NCBI GenBank assembly: GCA_937139605.1 | Contig: CAKZQG010000027.1 | Span: 1-64,000, forward strand | Source: an uncultured bacterium | Lineage (GTDB): Bacteria; DRYD01 | DNA: 64,000 nt | Reading direction: 5' to 3' | Shown here: positions 37,795-47,300 of the stretch, piece after piece | How the letters are laid out: every line of letters begins with the position of its first letter | Position numbering within the stretch: the stretch's first letter is position 1 | The notes under the pieces: generated by a model | The model's input: only the letters and a program-made list of their open reading frames with translations | Databases searched by the model: none | What the model was told of the DNA's origin: nothing | Position numbers and translations under genes: made by a program

Positions 37795-39045
37795 TTAATC
37801 TTCTTGTTCAATAGTTAATAATACTTTTGATATTTTATATTTTTTTATCTCTAGGATTTTTATTTTAAGATTTTTATAAGCTATAATTTCATCTTGTTTT
37901 GGGATTCTTCCCAGCCTACTATAAATAAAACCACTTAAAGTAGTGTAGTCATAGTTTTCTGATTCTAAATTAATTCCAAGAATCTCTTGAAGAGTATATA
38001 TATCTATCTTAGGATTTATTATAAATTGATTATCATTGATTTTTTTTATTTCAATATCTTCTTCTTCTTTATCGTGTTCATCTTTAATAGGTCCAAATAT
38101 TTCTTTAAAAATGTCTTCGATAGTAACTAATCCGCTAGTTCCGCCGTATTCATCAACAACAACCGCCACAGAAGCTCTATTTATTTGCATTATCTTTAAC
38201 AATTCATTTATTGGTTTATTTTCTGGTACTAACATTGGAAGCTTAACTATATCTCTTAATCTTAAATGCTCCTGATTATAAGCTAAATATCTTAAGATAT
38301 CTTTAATAAATACAATCCCTATCACATTATCGATAGTATCTTCATAAACAGGATACTTAGAATACCCTTTTTTTATTACAATAGAAATAACTTCAGAGAT
38401 AGTTTTATTAGCTTCCAAAGCAACCAACTCTACTCTAGGAACCATTATCTCTTTAACTAATGTTTCATTTAAACCTATTATTTTTTCTATTATCTCTTTC
38501 TGATCATCACTTAAATCCGGATTATATATAGAAACTATTAAATCACTATAAGATTTATTAGAAATATTAACTGTATCATCCGAAAATAACTTTATAACAG
38601 GCTCTATCAAATTATTAATAAAATTACCAATATATAATGAAATATAATTTAATCTAAAAGCTAATTCAATAAATCTTGAAAATTTTAAATAATTAATAAA
38701 TATATAATTTCTTAAAATGAATTCCATTAAAAAGATTACAAAGAATAAAATTACACTAAAAGAAATAAAAATAAAAAGGTTATCGAAATTTTTTAAATAT
38801 ATGAAACTAAAAATAAAATAAAATAAAATAAGTAAAAAAGTCAAGAATTTATTACCTAAAGCATACTTTTCTCTATTATTAAGATAATTTTGATTTATTT
38901 TAAACAGATGTTGATATTCTTTAACAATATAATTAAGGGAAAATAGCATTAGAAAATAAGAGATTCTTAGAATAAAAAGCAAAATAATAAATACAGAGAA
39001 AATAAGAATATTAGCGAAGGTAGTCGCGTTCTCTATTTCTGGCAT
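37795..39045 (-). CDS. CNNM/CorC-family membrane protein, copy A
   Basis: CNNM/CorB-type protein implicated in Mg2+ export or ion homeostasis, often labelled hemolysin. It is 416 residues: an N-terminal DUF21 membrane domain (to about 175), a CBS pair (VKEIMVPRVELVALEANKT to VDEYGGTSGLVTIEDI, about 195-320) and a C-terminal CorC/HlyC domain. It is the distal member of a run with a paralogue immediately upstream (28 bp gap) and a DgkA-PAP2 protein before that. No Shine-Dalgarno. Confidence 0.88.
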   Translation of the reverse strand: MPEIENATTFANILIFSVFIILLFILRISYFLMLFSLNYIVKEYQHLFKINQNYLNNREKYALGNKFLTFLLILFYFIFSFIYLKNFDNLFIFISFSVILFFVIFLMEFILRNYIFINYLKFSRFIELAFRLNYISLYIGNFINNLIEPVIKLFSDDTVNISNKSYSDLIVSIYNPDLSDDQKEIIEKIIGLNETLVKEIMVPRVELVALEANKTISEVISIVIKKGYSKYPVYEDTIDNVIGIVFIKDILRYLAYNQEHLRLRDIVKLPMLVPENKPINELLKIMQINRASVAVVVDEYGGTSGLVTIEDIFKEIFGPIKDEHDKEEEDIEIKKINDNQFIINPKIDIYTLQEILGINLESENYDYTTLSGFIYSRLGRIPKQDEIIAYKNLKIKILEIKKYKISKVLLTIEQED

Positions 39046-39072
39046 ATAATTACTACTTATACTAAAGCTTAA

Positions 39073-40383
39073 CTATTTATATATTTTGATATATTTAACA
39101 GAATTCCCTTTTACATCCAAAATCCTTATTTTTAAATCTCCAACTTTTAAAATTTCATTACTTTTTGGTTTCCTACCACCTAATAACTCATACACCATCG
39201 TAGATACTAAAATATTATCACTATCCAAATAAATATTATTCTGTTTAAAAATATCTATAACTTCTTGAGGCAATTCATTTAAATGTAAATTAGTACTGAT
39301 AATATATCCATCCGAAGTTTTAAAGAAATCCAATTTTTGTAAATCAAATTCATCTAAAATAGTACCAATAACTATACTTAAAATATCATCAAAAGTAATA
39401 ATACCTTTAGTTCCTCCAAATTCATCTATAACAATAGCCATTAAATTCTGGGTTTTCTGCATCTCCTGTAAAACATTAAATAAGTTCCCATTTTCTGGAA
39501 CATACAAAACTTTCCTATTAACTAATGCTAATAAATCTTTTAAATAAAAAACTTTCTTTTTTAAAGCAACAAAAAAATCCTTAATATGAAATATCCCTAC
39601 AATATTATCTAAATTATCTTTATAAACAGGGTACCTACTATGTAAATTATTTACAATTATATCTATAACATTTTCTATCCTCATTTCTTCACTTAAAGCA
39701 ATTATATTAGTTCTATGAATCATTATATCTTTCACTTTTTTTTCATTTAATTTTAAAACTCCATTAATAATATCACTTAATTTTTCATTAATTACTCCTT
39801 TGTTTGATAATTCAAACAGCATTTCTTTTATTTCATCTACAGAATATCTTAAACTATGTCCTTCTGAAACATCTAACCCAAAATAATTCGCAATCTTATT
39901 TTGAGTAATCTTAACTAATAAAGTCAAAGGTAAAAATATATAATTAAAAATCTCCAGAACGGGAGAAAATATAATAATCATCCGTTCTGGCCTATAAACT
40001 GCAAACAGTTTAGGCACCTGCTCCCCTAATACTAAATGTAAAAAAGTAACAAAAACAAATGATAAAACTATACTAATAGAATGAATATTATACAAATGTA
40101 TATTTAAGTACTTAAATATTTTTTCGATAATATAGGAAAAAGTGGGCTCAGCTAACCACCCTAAAATTAAACTAGCTAAGGTTATTCCAACCTGACATGT
40201 TGCTAAGTAATGATCTAAATTCTTATACTGCTTATACGGTAGATTAAACTTTATTCTTTTTAGTTTCAATTCATTAGAAGCAACTAAAGAAAACTCCACT
40301 AATACAAAAAAAGCATTCAAAAATATCAATAAAAATACTAAAAATAATTTCTGATATAAAGTCAAAGACTCTAAAACTCCCAT
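39073..40383 (-). CDS. CNNM/CorC-family membrane protein, copy B
   Basis: Paralogue of the downstream gene with the same DUF21-CBS-CBS-CorC order, 436 residues. Its membrane domain (CQVGITLASLILGWLAEPTF) is the classical DUF21 form, more canonical than copy A. The CBS pair starts at VKDIMIHRTNIIAL and ends VIDEFGGTKGIITFDDI. Tandem CorC genes often act as heteromeric or redundant ion transporters; partner use here is inferred. It starts 25 bp after the DgkA-PAP2 stop. Confidence 0.9.
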   Translation of the reverse strand: MGVLESLTLYQKLFLVFLLIFLNAFFVLVEFSLVASNELKLKRIKFNLPYKQYKNLDHYLATCQVGITLASLILGWLAEPTFSYIIEKIFKYLNIHLYNIHSISIVLSFVFVTFLHLVLGEQVPKLFAVYRPERMIIIFSPVLEIFNYIFLPLTLLVKITQNKIANYFGLDVSEGHSLRYSVDEIKEMLFELSNKGVINEKLSDIINGVLKLNEKKVKDIMIHRTNIIALSEEMRIENVIDIIVNNLHSRYPVYKDNLDNIVGIFHIKDFFVALKKKVFYLKDLLALVNRKVLYVPENGNLFNVLQEMQKTQNLMAIVIDEFGGTKGIITFDDILSIVIGTILDEFDLQKLDFFKTSDGYIISTNLHLNELPQEVIDIFKQNNIYLDSDNILVSTMVYELLGGRKPKSNEILKVGDLKIRILDVKGNSVKYIKIYK

Positions 40384-40408
40384 AAAACTTAGTATTACTA
40401 ACTATTTA

Positions 40409-41155
40409 TTAAATCTTAAATAAATTCATTCCTTGAAGTATAATTAATGTTATAATAACCCCAAATAAAGAGCCATTAATTAATTCAGATAAAGTATGTA
40501 TTTTAGCTTCATATCTACTTTGAATAACTAGCAATGCTAAAACTATTGCCATTAGTATTATATAAGGTTGCTTCCAACTATGAATTATAATGAAAGTAGC
40601 AGTAGAAGCAGCTAAAGCCGCATGAACACTTATTAACCCTCCTTGTACATTAACCTTTCTACCAACAAATCTCATATACCATACTTTTATCAACATACTC
40701 AACAACAAAACTAATACAAAAACAAAAATAAACATATACTCTGGAACATTTGATAACTTCTCAATTAAAATCGGAGTACTATCCTTAAATTTTTTAGTTA
40801 TTATAATATAAGCAATAATAACAGATAGAATTGAAGCTATCAAAACTGAAGCAGCAGATACATCCTTTATAACTTTTATCTGCTCATCATATTCTTTACT
40901 TATCTTATCACTTATTAACTCTATAGCTGTATTAACAGCTTCTAACGCAAAAACTAAACCTATACAAAATAAAATCACTATTAACTCCAAATGACTCAAA
41001 TTTACAAAAAATACTAAAACTAATATAGCAACAGCAATAATTAAATGGATTCTCATATTCCTTTCTTGATAAAAAATCTCCATTAATCCATTAACAGCAT
41101 TAGAAAAACTCTCTACTATACTCTTGCTCCTTTTTTTCCTTCTAAAATTATTCAT
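40409..41155 (-). CDS. Diacylglycerol/undecaprenol kinase fused to PAP2-like domain
   Basis: Two membrane domains in one 248-residue chain. The first (about 1-125) is a DgkA/UdpK kinase, with FALEAVNTAIELISD as the active-site signature and an N-terminal amphipathic RRKKRSKSIVESFSNA helix. The second (about 135-248) resembles a small PAP2 lipid phosphatase (GGLISVHAALAASTAT, YEAKIHTLSELINGSLFG). Such fusions would interconvert undecaprenol and its phosphate for cell-wall synthesis. A structured 60-bp repeat pair lies in its leader. It heads the corC run. Confidence 0.85.
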   Translation of the reverse strand: MNNFRRKKRSKSIVESFSNAVNGLMEIFYQERNMRIHLIIAVAILVLVFFVNLSHLELIVILFCIGLVFALEAVNTAIELISDKISKEYDEQIKVIKDVSAASVLIASILSVIIAYIIITKKFKDSTPILIEKLSNVPEYMFIFVFVLVLLLSMLIKVWYMRFVGRKVNVQGGLISVHAALAASTATFIIIHSWKQPYIILMAIVLALLVIQSRYEAKIHTLSELINGSLFGVIITLIILQGMNLFKI

Positions 41156-41359
41156 AGTTAATTCTTTAAAGTTTTATTTTTATTATTTTTTATTTTTTAT
41201 TAATAAAAAATGATTTTTCACCTTATACCCCATTAGGGGGTTAAGTAACCCCCAAAAACCCCCCTAACAATGGGGTTTCACCCCATACCCCATTAGGGGG
41301 TTAAGATAACCCCAAAAACCCCCCTAACAATGGGACTAACACTCAATATCCCCTAAAAA
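41156..41359. repeat. Two 60-bp direct repeats with C/G runs and hairpins
   Basis: 41221-41280 and 41281-41340 are near-identical 60-bp units rich in C runs, unlike the AT-rich surroundings. On the minus strand each can form either TTAGGGGG/CCCCCTAA (extended by CCCCA/TGGGG) or GGGGGTTA/TAACCCCC, which compete for the same bases. Located between asd and the DgkA-PAP2 gene, they could terminate asd or control the downstream run. The G runs on the minus strand could also form quadruplexes. Confidence 0.8.
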
Positions 41360-42331
41360 CTACCTGTTTTGAATTTTACTTTTATAAAAGTGATTTATAA
41401 TTTGTTTAGCAATAAGGTAAGCGTTATAGGCAGCACCCCTAAGAAGATTATCACTAACACTCCAAAACCCTAATAAATTGCTATCTAACTTCCTAACCCT
41501 TGCTAAATGAACTTCATTAGTATTAGAAACATTATAAGGAACAGGTAAATTGGAATTATCTAACCATATTTTTAAAGCTTTTGTAATATTACCAAACTCA
41601 ATTAACTCATCTAACAATTTATTATAATTAAAATCTTGCTTAGTTTTAACATAAACTACCTGACTATGAGCTCTAATAACAGGAACCCTAACAGTAAAAG
41701 GAAAAACTTTAAATTTGGAATTAAGAATTTTTTGGGATTCCAAAATAATTTTCTTTTCTTCAGTACATATAATATCCTCAGAGTTAGAATTATCAAAAGA
41801 ACCTATAACAGGGAATAAATTATAAGCGATAGGATAAGGTAAATGCTTATTAGAAAAATCATTAGTTTTAATTTGATATTTAAATTCTTCTAGTGCTTTT
41901 TTCCCTGCACCAGATACCGATTGATAAGTAGCAACAAAAACTTCTTCTATTCCATAAATATCTAAAATAGGCTTTAAGGGAATAACTAATTGGATAGTAG
42001 AACAATTAGGATTAGCAATAACTTTTTTAGTTTCTTTTATAGTATTTAAGTAATTATTATCTAATTCTGGGACAACGAGATTAACTTCAGGATCTAATCT
42101 AAAAAATGAGCTATTATCAATAACAAAGGTATCAGCAAAAATCTTAGGAGCAATATATGCGCTAACATCATTATCAACACATAAAAAAACTATATCATAT
42201 TTCTTTAGTTTTTCAAAATCAATATTATCATTAGAACCTAAACCAGTAATCTCCCAATCCTCGTTATTTTCAATTATTTTAGATAACTCGCTACCTACTA
42301 ATCCATTAATCCCTATTATACTAACTCTCAT
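41360..42331 (-). CDS. asd: Aspartate-semialdehyde dehydrogenase
   Basis: NADPH-dependent second step of the aspartate pathway, feeding diaminopimelate, lysine, threonine and methionine. It is 323 residues with an N-terminal Rossmann motif GINGLVGSEL, catalytic Cys110 in ANPNCSTIQL, SVSGAGKKALEE, and the Arg and His in RVPVIRAHSQ. Several helices are shorter than in E. coli Asd. It works with lysC (13576) and lysA (14949) but is far from them. The leader carries a pseudoknot ending about 14 bases before the ATG; there is no Shine-Dalgarno. Confidence 0.94.
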   Translation of the reverse strand: MRVSIIGINGLVGSELSKIIENNEDWEITGLGSNDNIDFEKLKKYDIVFLCVDNDVSAYIAPKIFADTFVIDNSSFFRLDPEVNLVVPELDNNYLNTIKETKKVIANPNCSTIQLVIPLKPILDIYGIEEVFVATYQSVSGAGKKALEEFKYQIKTNDFSNKHLPYPIAYNLFPVIGSFDNSNSEDIICTEEKKIILESQKILNSKFKVFPFTVRVPVIRAHSQVVYVKTKQDFNYNKLLDELIEFGNITKALKIWLDNSNLPVPYNVSNTNEVHLARVRKLDSNLLGFWSVSDNLLRGAAYNAYLIAKQIINHFYKSKIQNR

Positions 42332-42344
42332 AGTTTTTTAATAG

Positions 42345-42412
42345 TGCTGGGATATTTGTATTCCGCCTAATTATTTACTTTTATTCTTTATCCTTTCCCC
42401 AGCAGGCGGTAC
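42345..42412 (-). ncRNA. H-type pseudoknot in the asd leader
   Basis: Minus-strand order: CCGCCT (42409-42404), GCTGGG (42403-42398), an A-rich loop, AGGCGG (42368-42363), linker AATACAAATAT, CCCAGC (42351-42346). CCGCCT pairs AGGCGG and GCTGGG pairs CCCAGC, giving two interleaved 6-bp stems. The same layout with compensated stem changes occurs at 60141 and 63671. No known family was recognised. Confidence 0.6.
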
Positions 42413-42490
42413 TGTTTTAAATTATATTTTAAATTATATTTTAAATATTTACAAAAAACAAAAAATACTAAAAACAAGAAATCATAAGTT

Positions 42491-43708
42491 TTAAAATTCT
42501 TTCTTAATTTCTTCTTTTTTAATTACAGGGTAATATTTAGCATGAATTAATTCAGAAAATTTTTTAAAATCAAAAATAAAATTCTTATTAACTTCGTAAT
42601 TTTTTTTATTTATTTTTTTAATATTTTGTTGTAGTTTTGAAATAAAAGCAGGAAAATCGATTTCTGTATTTTTTTCTTCTTTAATTAAGTCAATATTAGG
42701 GTTATAATTACAAGCGGTTAATGCATTATAATATTGATGATCATCAGCAGCATAAGGATAAGGAATTAATATTGCATTTTTATTAAGATAAAGGATTTCA
42801 GTAGTAGCAATTCCCCCGGCTCTACTAACTATAATATCACTATTTAAATAAAAATCTATTATCTCATCAACATATTCCATAACATTTATCTCTAAATTAA
42901 CATCCCTATTATAAAACTTAATTATTAATTTATTATCATAAATATTTTTATCATAATCTAAGTTAGTTTTATTTTGAATTAAATTAAAAAGCGAATTAAG
43001 AAGTTCTTTATAATTCTTTTTACCTGAAATTATAAATACTTTTGAAATATTAAGGGAATTTTCAAAGTTAGATAATAAAAAATCTAAAAATTTAAGTGCT
43101 AAATTATTAATAGATTTAGCTCCTAAACTACCACCTATAAAAAGCAAATTAATCCCATTATCATTAATTAAATTACCTTTATTATTTTCAATTAAATAGA
43201 ATTCTTTTCTTAAGGGGTTAGGAAATATAAAAGATTTATTATGAAAAGATTTATTAATATAATTTAAAGATTCTTTAAAAGGAATAACAATAATATCGGC
43301 TAAATTAGCTAAGAATTTATTAGCTTTACCTACTAAAACATTTTGTTCCATAATAATTAATTTTTTATTTTTTAGTTTTGCTGCAACTGCTGAAGGAATA
43401 CTATTAGAACTCCCTAAGGTAATAACAATATCTATTGATAATTTATCTATTAAATTAGCAATAAATAAAACATCTGTAAAAAATACTGAGATATTAGCAA
43501 ATATATTTTTTAAATAGAAATGGTAAAATGGTTTTATATAAAAAGCTTCTATATTATATTTTTGTTCTAATAGAGAAACTTGGTCAATATTTACAGAATT
43601 AATAGGAAGAATAAGGAAATAGTTATTATTAGGGAGGTTTTGGATAATGGAGTAAGCAGGATAAAAGTGCCCCCCTGTACTCCCAGCACAAAACAAAATA
43701 TTACTCAT
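42491..43708 (-). CDS. murG: UDP-GlcNAc:lipid I GlcNAc transferase MurG
   Basis: Membrane-associated GT28 glycosyltransferase that converts lipid I to lipid II in peptidoglycan synthesis. The N-terminal CAGSTGGHFYPAYSI is the GGTGGH-type loop. Later LIIMEQNVLVGKANK (EQN), LFIGGSLGAKSINNL and VSRAGGIATTEI are the lipid- and UDP-sugar-binding motifs. At 405 residues it is longer than usual (about 355-365), with lysine-rich insertions in the C-terminal domain. It is transcribed toward asd; no other mur genes lie nearby. No clear Shine-Dalgarno. Confidence 0.93.
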   Translation of the reverse strand: MSNILFCAGSTGGHFYPAYSIIQNLPNNNYFLILPINSVNIDQVSLLEQKYNIEAFYIKPFYHFYLKNIFANISVFFTDVLFIANLIDKLSIDIVITLGSSNSIPSAVAAKLKNKKLIIMEQNVLVGKANKFLANLADIIVIPFKESLNYINKSFHNKSFIFPNPLRKEFYLIENNKGNLINDNGINLLFIGGSLGAKSINNLALKFLDFLLSNFENSLNISKVFIISGKKNYKELLNSLFNLIQNKTNLDYDKNIYDNKLIIKFYNRDVNLEINVMEYVDEIIDFYLNSDIIVSRAGGIATTEILYLNKNAILIPYPYAADDHQYYNALTACNYNPNIDLIKEEKNTEIDFPAFISKLQQNIKKINKKNYEVNKNFIFDFKKFSELIHAKYYPVIKKEEIKKEF

Positions 43709-44213
43709 TACTTACTATCAAACTACTTAACCTAAAATAAAAACAATAAAAATACTCTATTATATAATTCCTAATTTCTTTAATAAACCCTTTTTGGATT
43801 TATTTATTTTTTAAAGATATTTTACAGTAATAACTTTTCAATTTATAACTAATTAAACAGTAAAAGTAATTGCCCTTTATTTAGGTTATAGAACCACCAA
43901 ACTTAGTTTAAGTATAAATAATTATATTACTTTAAGTGCTTCTTATTAAATTTCCTTTTATTTATTATTTTTTTAATAAAGTTTATTTAGTTATCACCTT
44001 TGTGATAACTCCCTCATTTAAAGCTGGCTATATTTTATATAAAGTCGCAGTTCTTTTTATTTATATTATCTACATGTTTAAGTTCTAAATTTTCTGCTCT
44101 TAATGCTTATAAATTCAGCAAGCTTTATTTTTTAACAATTCTTCTACTTCTTATAAAAGATATATACTTTTTATTGTTGTTTGTTAAAAAACATTTTAAA
44201 AAATTTTTATAAA
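43709..44213 (-). other. Gene-free stretch with hairpin and decayed sequence
   Basis: About 500 bp without a supportable gene. A perfect 9-bp hairpin AGTTATCAC-CTTT-GTGATAACT is at 43989-44010. About 44060-44140 (minus strand) resembles the gene-free stretch at 9640-9800, sharing AATTTATAAG and TAGAACTTAA pieces, and looks like a decayed copy of the same element. The remainder is featureless AT-rich DNA. Confidence 0.4.
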
Positions 44214-44858
44214 TTATTTTAAACCTTGTAGTAAGACAACAAGTGCAGCATTTGTGGTATTATAATTTACTGGCGTAAAAGTTAAGTTAGCAGGGATACC
44301 ATTAGAGCCTACAATCAAACCAGTATTATCAACTCCATTGTCTAATTCTTGATCTATTTTTCTTAGGGAGCTAAATGGTATTGCATTAGCTCCAGAAACA
44401 GTGGGATTTTCTACTACTAAAGCAACTGCCTTTACAAAAGTATATTCACTTCCTGTTTGATTTCCAAACTGAAACCCTGTGGAACTATATTGAGTTATTA
44501 AAACAAAACTTGTTCTCCAGGGACTAGCATTAGGCCACGTATCGTTAGTAGAGTTAGTTGTAGTTAAACCTGTTGGGATTTTTTCAATATATGGACCTCT
44601 CCAATTGGGACTAGCACCTATATTTGCTGCTAAGGAATCCCATCTTAAAGGGAATACTCCTAAATCATTATAATATAACAAAGCAGCAGTTTTTAAAGTT
44701 CTTATTTCTCCAGTCATCCTACTTATCCTTGAATCTTCCACCCTATTTATTATATAAGGCAATAATATAGCAGCCAATATTATTATAATTGCTATTACTA
44801 CTAATAATTCTATTAAAGTAAACGCTTTTTTCTTTCTAATTAGCTTTTTTATCATCAT
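44214..44858 (-). CDS. Type II secretion pseudopilin (GspG-like)
   Basis: Prepilin-like protein of 214 residues. A basic leader (MMIKKLIRKKKA) precedes FTLIELLVVIAIIIILAAILL, with Glu17 at mature position 5. The usual Gly at -1 is Ala. After the N-terminal helix come a GspG-like helix (IRTLKTAALLYYNDLGVFP) and the WRGPYIEKIP motif typical of major pseudopilins. It works with the inner-membrane GspF-like protein at 51517 in secretion or pilus assembly. AGGGGGTGATTA precedes the ATG. Monocistronic as far as visible. Confidence 0.88.
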   Translation of the reverse strand: MMIKKLIRKKKAFTLIELLVVIAIIIILAAILLPYIINRVEDSRISRMTGEIRTLKTAALLYYNDLGVFPLRWDSLAANIGASPNWRGPYIEKIPTGLTTTNSTNDTWPNASPWRTSFVLITQYSSTGFQFGNQTGSEYTFVKAVALVVENPTVSGANAIPFSSLRKIDQELDNGVDNTGLIVGSNGIPANLTFTPVNYNTTNAALVVLLQGLK

Positions 44859-44956
44859 TAATCACCCCCTTTACTATTATATAATATATATTTTTTTTTA
44901 AATTCCTTCCTAAAAAACATATAAAAAATAATGAATTAAAAAAATAAAGAATTAAT

Positions 44957-45508
44957 TTAAAAGGGATTTAAAGGAATTGTTTTAAGTTTATAATAAACGG
45001 GTCCAGTGGGTAGTAAAACACTCTGAAATAAAGCTATCTCTTGTACTTTAAACTGAATAGCTGGAATTTTAAAATTCTTTATTATTTCCATTTCCTTTAA
45101 AGTCAATTTATTTTTAATTCTTGCTATAGTTAAATGTGGGATAAACTTTTCTTTTATATCCATGTAATCCTTAAATTCCTTAAGTATCTCATTATAAACT
45201 GATAAAAAAAACTCATAATTATCAGGCTTTAAATATAAAACTCTATAATTAAAATCATATATCCTTTCATCTATAGAAACAATATAAATATTATCAAAAT
45301 TAAACTTTAAATTTTGGAATTTATTAATTAAAAGAGATTTATCTATTTCTTTGAAGAAAGCAAAAGTAATATGTAAATTCTCAGTATTAACCCACCTAAT
45401 AGCTTCATATTTAAAATATTTTTTTAATTCAAACAAGGAAATAGTTATATAATTTTTAACTTCAAATGGTAAATCTAAAGCGATAAATGCTCTTATTAGT
45501 TCTTTCAT
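44957..45508 (-). CDS. thpR: RNA 2',3'-cyclic phosphodiesterase (2H family)
   Basis: Two-histidine phosphoesterase of the LigT/ThpR type, 183 residues. The start ELIRAFIALDLP is typical. The two HxT motifs are LHITF (His46) and PHLTIARI (near 127). These proteins hydrolyse RNA 2',3'-cyclic phosphate ends and were formerly called 2'-5' RNA ligases. The physiological target is uncertain. It stands alone; 45509-45737 upstream is AT-rich with no gene and separates it from the divergent mnmE. Confidence 0.92.
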   Translation of the reverse strand: MKELIRAFIALDLPFEVKNYITISLFELKKYFKYEAIRWVNTENLHITFAFFKEIDKSLLINKFQNLKFNFDNIYIVSIDERIYDFNYRVLYLKPDNYEFFLSVYNEILKEFKDYMDIKEKFIPHLTIARIKNKLTLKEMEIIKNFKIPAIQFKVQEIALFQSVLLPTGPVYYKLKTIPLNPF

Positions 45509-45737
45509 TTATAATAAAAATTAAACAAAAGATATTTTTTTCCCTTCTAAAACTAGCAAAATTTAAAAAACACTATATATTAAAATCACCTACTTTTTTA
45601 ATGAGTTGTTTTAATATTTAACTCCATTTTATTTTCTTATATTTTCCTACACAAGCAAGAAAAAATAAAAACATGAAGAAAAATTAAAATAGAAATAATA
45701 ATAATAATAACAAAATAGTAATAAAAACACAAAAAAA

Positions 45738-47171
45738 ATGTTAAATGAATTATTATTAAAAGAGGATACAATAGTAGCGATTTCTACGGCTTTAAAAAAT
45801 GCTCCTATTGGAATAATCAGAATAAGTGGAAATAAAGCATTTAATATAATATCAAAAATATTTAAGCCTAAAAATAATAAAAAAATTGATTTTAATAAAG
45901 GATATAGGATTTATTACGGATATATTATAGATGATAATGAAAAAGTTATAGATGAAGTATTAATAAGTATATTTAAGAGTCCATATAGTTATACAGGAGA
46001 AGATATGGTAGAAATAAGTGCTCATGGGAATATGATAATATTAAATAAAATAGTAGAATTAATAAAATCAAAAGGTGCGAGATTAGCTAAAGGAGGTGAA
46101 TTCTCATTAAGAGCAGTTTTAAATAGTAAAATGGATTTAACCAAAGCATTTGCTATAAAAGAAATAATAGAAGCTAACACTGAAAAGCAATTAGAAATAG
46201 CTTTTACTAATCTCAATGGAAAATTATCCAATAAAATCAATGAAATAAAAGATAAATTAAGCTATTGGATCCCATGGATAGAAGCATTAATAGATTTCCC
46301 CGAAGAAGATATCCCACCAATAGATTACAACTTATTAATTCAGGATCTAATTAATATCAAAAAAGATATAATAAAAATATTACAGAACTATGAAAGATTA
46401 AGAATATATAAAGATGGGATAGATACGGTAATAATTGGGAAACCAAATGTAGGGAAATCTACTTTTTTTAATTATTTATATGGTCAAGAAAGGGTTATAA
46501 CAAGTGAAATCCCAGGTACTACAAGAGATATAATAAGTGAATATATAAATTTTAATGGGTTTTTGCTAAAAATATATGATACAGCTGGATTTAGGAAAAC
46601 CCAAGATAAAATCGAAGAAATTGGTATTAAAAAAGCACTACAATTAATAAAAAACGCTAAATTAGTTTTCTTTTTAACTGAAATTGATTCTATTGACCAA
46701 AATGATAAAGAATTATTAAAAAATCTAAATCAAAATCAATATCTAATATCTATAATAAATAAAATAGATAAAATTGAAAAAGAAAAGTTAGATGAGTCAA
46801 TAAACAATAATAAAGTTTTAATAAAAAATATTTTAAATGATCTTGGATTTAAAAATTATAGGATTATTTTTGTATCTTTAAAAGAACAATTAAATTTAGA
46901 GCAAATAAACCAAGCTTTAAATGATTTTTTTGAAAACGATCAAAACTTAGAGGATAACTTTTATATAACTGATAATTTTCAAAAAGAATTGTTAGAAGAT
47001 ATTTTAAATTATATAGATAAAGCAATTATTGAATATCAAGATAATAATCCTGTAGAATTAGTATTAGTTAATTTAAGGATAGCATTAGAAAAGATTTTAA
47101 ATCTTTTAGGTGTAAATCTAACTGAATTTGTTATAGATAATATGCTTAATAGATTCTGTATAGGAAAATAA
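45738..47171 (+). CDS. mnmE: tRNA modification GTPase MnmE
   Basis: GTPase that with MnmG installs the cmnm5 group on U34 of tRNAs, 477 residues. The N-terminal folate-binding domain begins DTIVAISTALKNAPIGIIRISG. The G domain has G1 GKPNVGKST (near 234), PGTTRD, DTAG and NKID. The C-terminal CIGK (Cys474) is the family hallmark. The chain is a little longer than E. coli MnmE (454). No Shine-Dalgarno. The downstream genes on the opposite strand are unrelated; mnmG is not in the window. Confidence 0.96.
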   Translation: MLNELLLKEDTIVAISTALKNAPIGIIRISGNKAFNIISKIFKPKNNKKIDFNKGYRIYYGYIIDDNEKVIDEVLISIFKSPYSYTGEDMVEISAHGNMIILNKIVELIKSKGARLAKGGEFSLRAVLNSKMDLTKAFAIKEIIEANTEKQLEIAFTNLNGKLSNKINEIKDKLSYWIPWIEALIDFPEEDIPPIDYNLLIQDLINIKKDIIKILQNYERLRIYKDGIDTVIIGKPNVGKSTFFNYLYGQERVITSEIPGTTRDIISEYINFNGFLLKIYDTAGFRKTQDKIEEIGIKKALQLIKNAKLVFFLTEIDSIDQNDKELLKNLNQNQYLISIINKIDKIEKEKLDESINNNKVLIKNILNDLGFKNYRIIFVSLKEQLNLEQINQALNDFFENDQNLEDNFYITDNFQKELLEDILNYIDKAIIEYQDNNPVELVLVNLRIALEKILNLLGVNLTEFVIDNMLNRFCIGK

Positions 47172-47195
47172 AATTTAATTCTAATATAAATTTTG

Positions 47196-47230
47196 CTAAA
47201 AAAATAAGGGGTAGTAGTAATTCTACCCCT
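47196..47230 (-). terminator. Terminator of the 100-aa gene
   Basis: On the minus strand AGGGGTAG pairs with CTACCCCT around a short loop and is followed by TTATTTTTTT, so it is oriented to end the gene at 47301. No T tract follows on the plus strand. Confidence 0.8.
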
Positions 47231-47300
47231 GTGATTATTGTAGAATAGTTGTTTTAGTTATTTATCTTTAATTTTTGGAGGGATGCTTTTTTAAAATTTA

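Noticed and set aside
43989-44010. Terminator in the gene-free stretch
   Set aside because: The hairpin is perfect but lacks a T tract on either strand; it may be an operator, but nothing supports a specific role.
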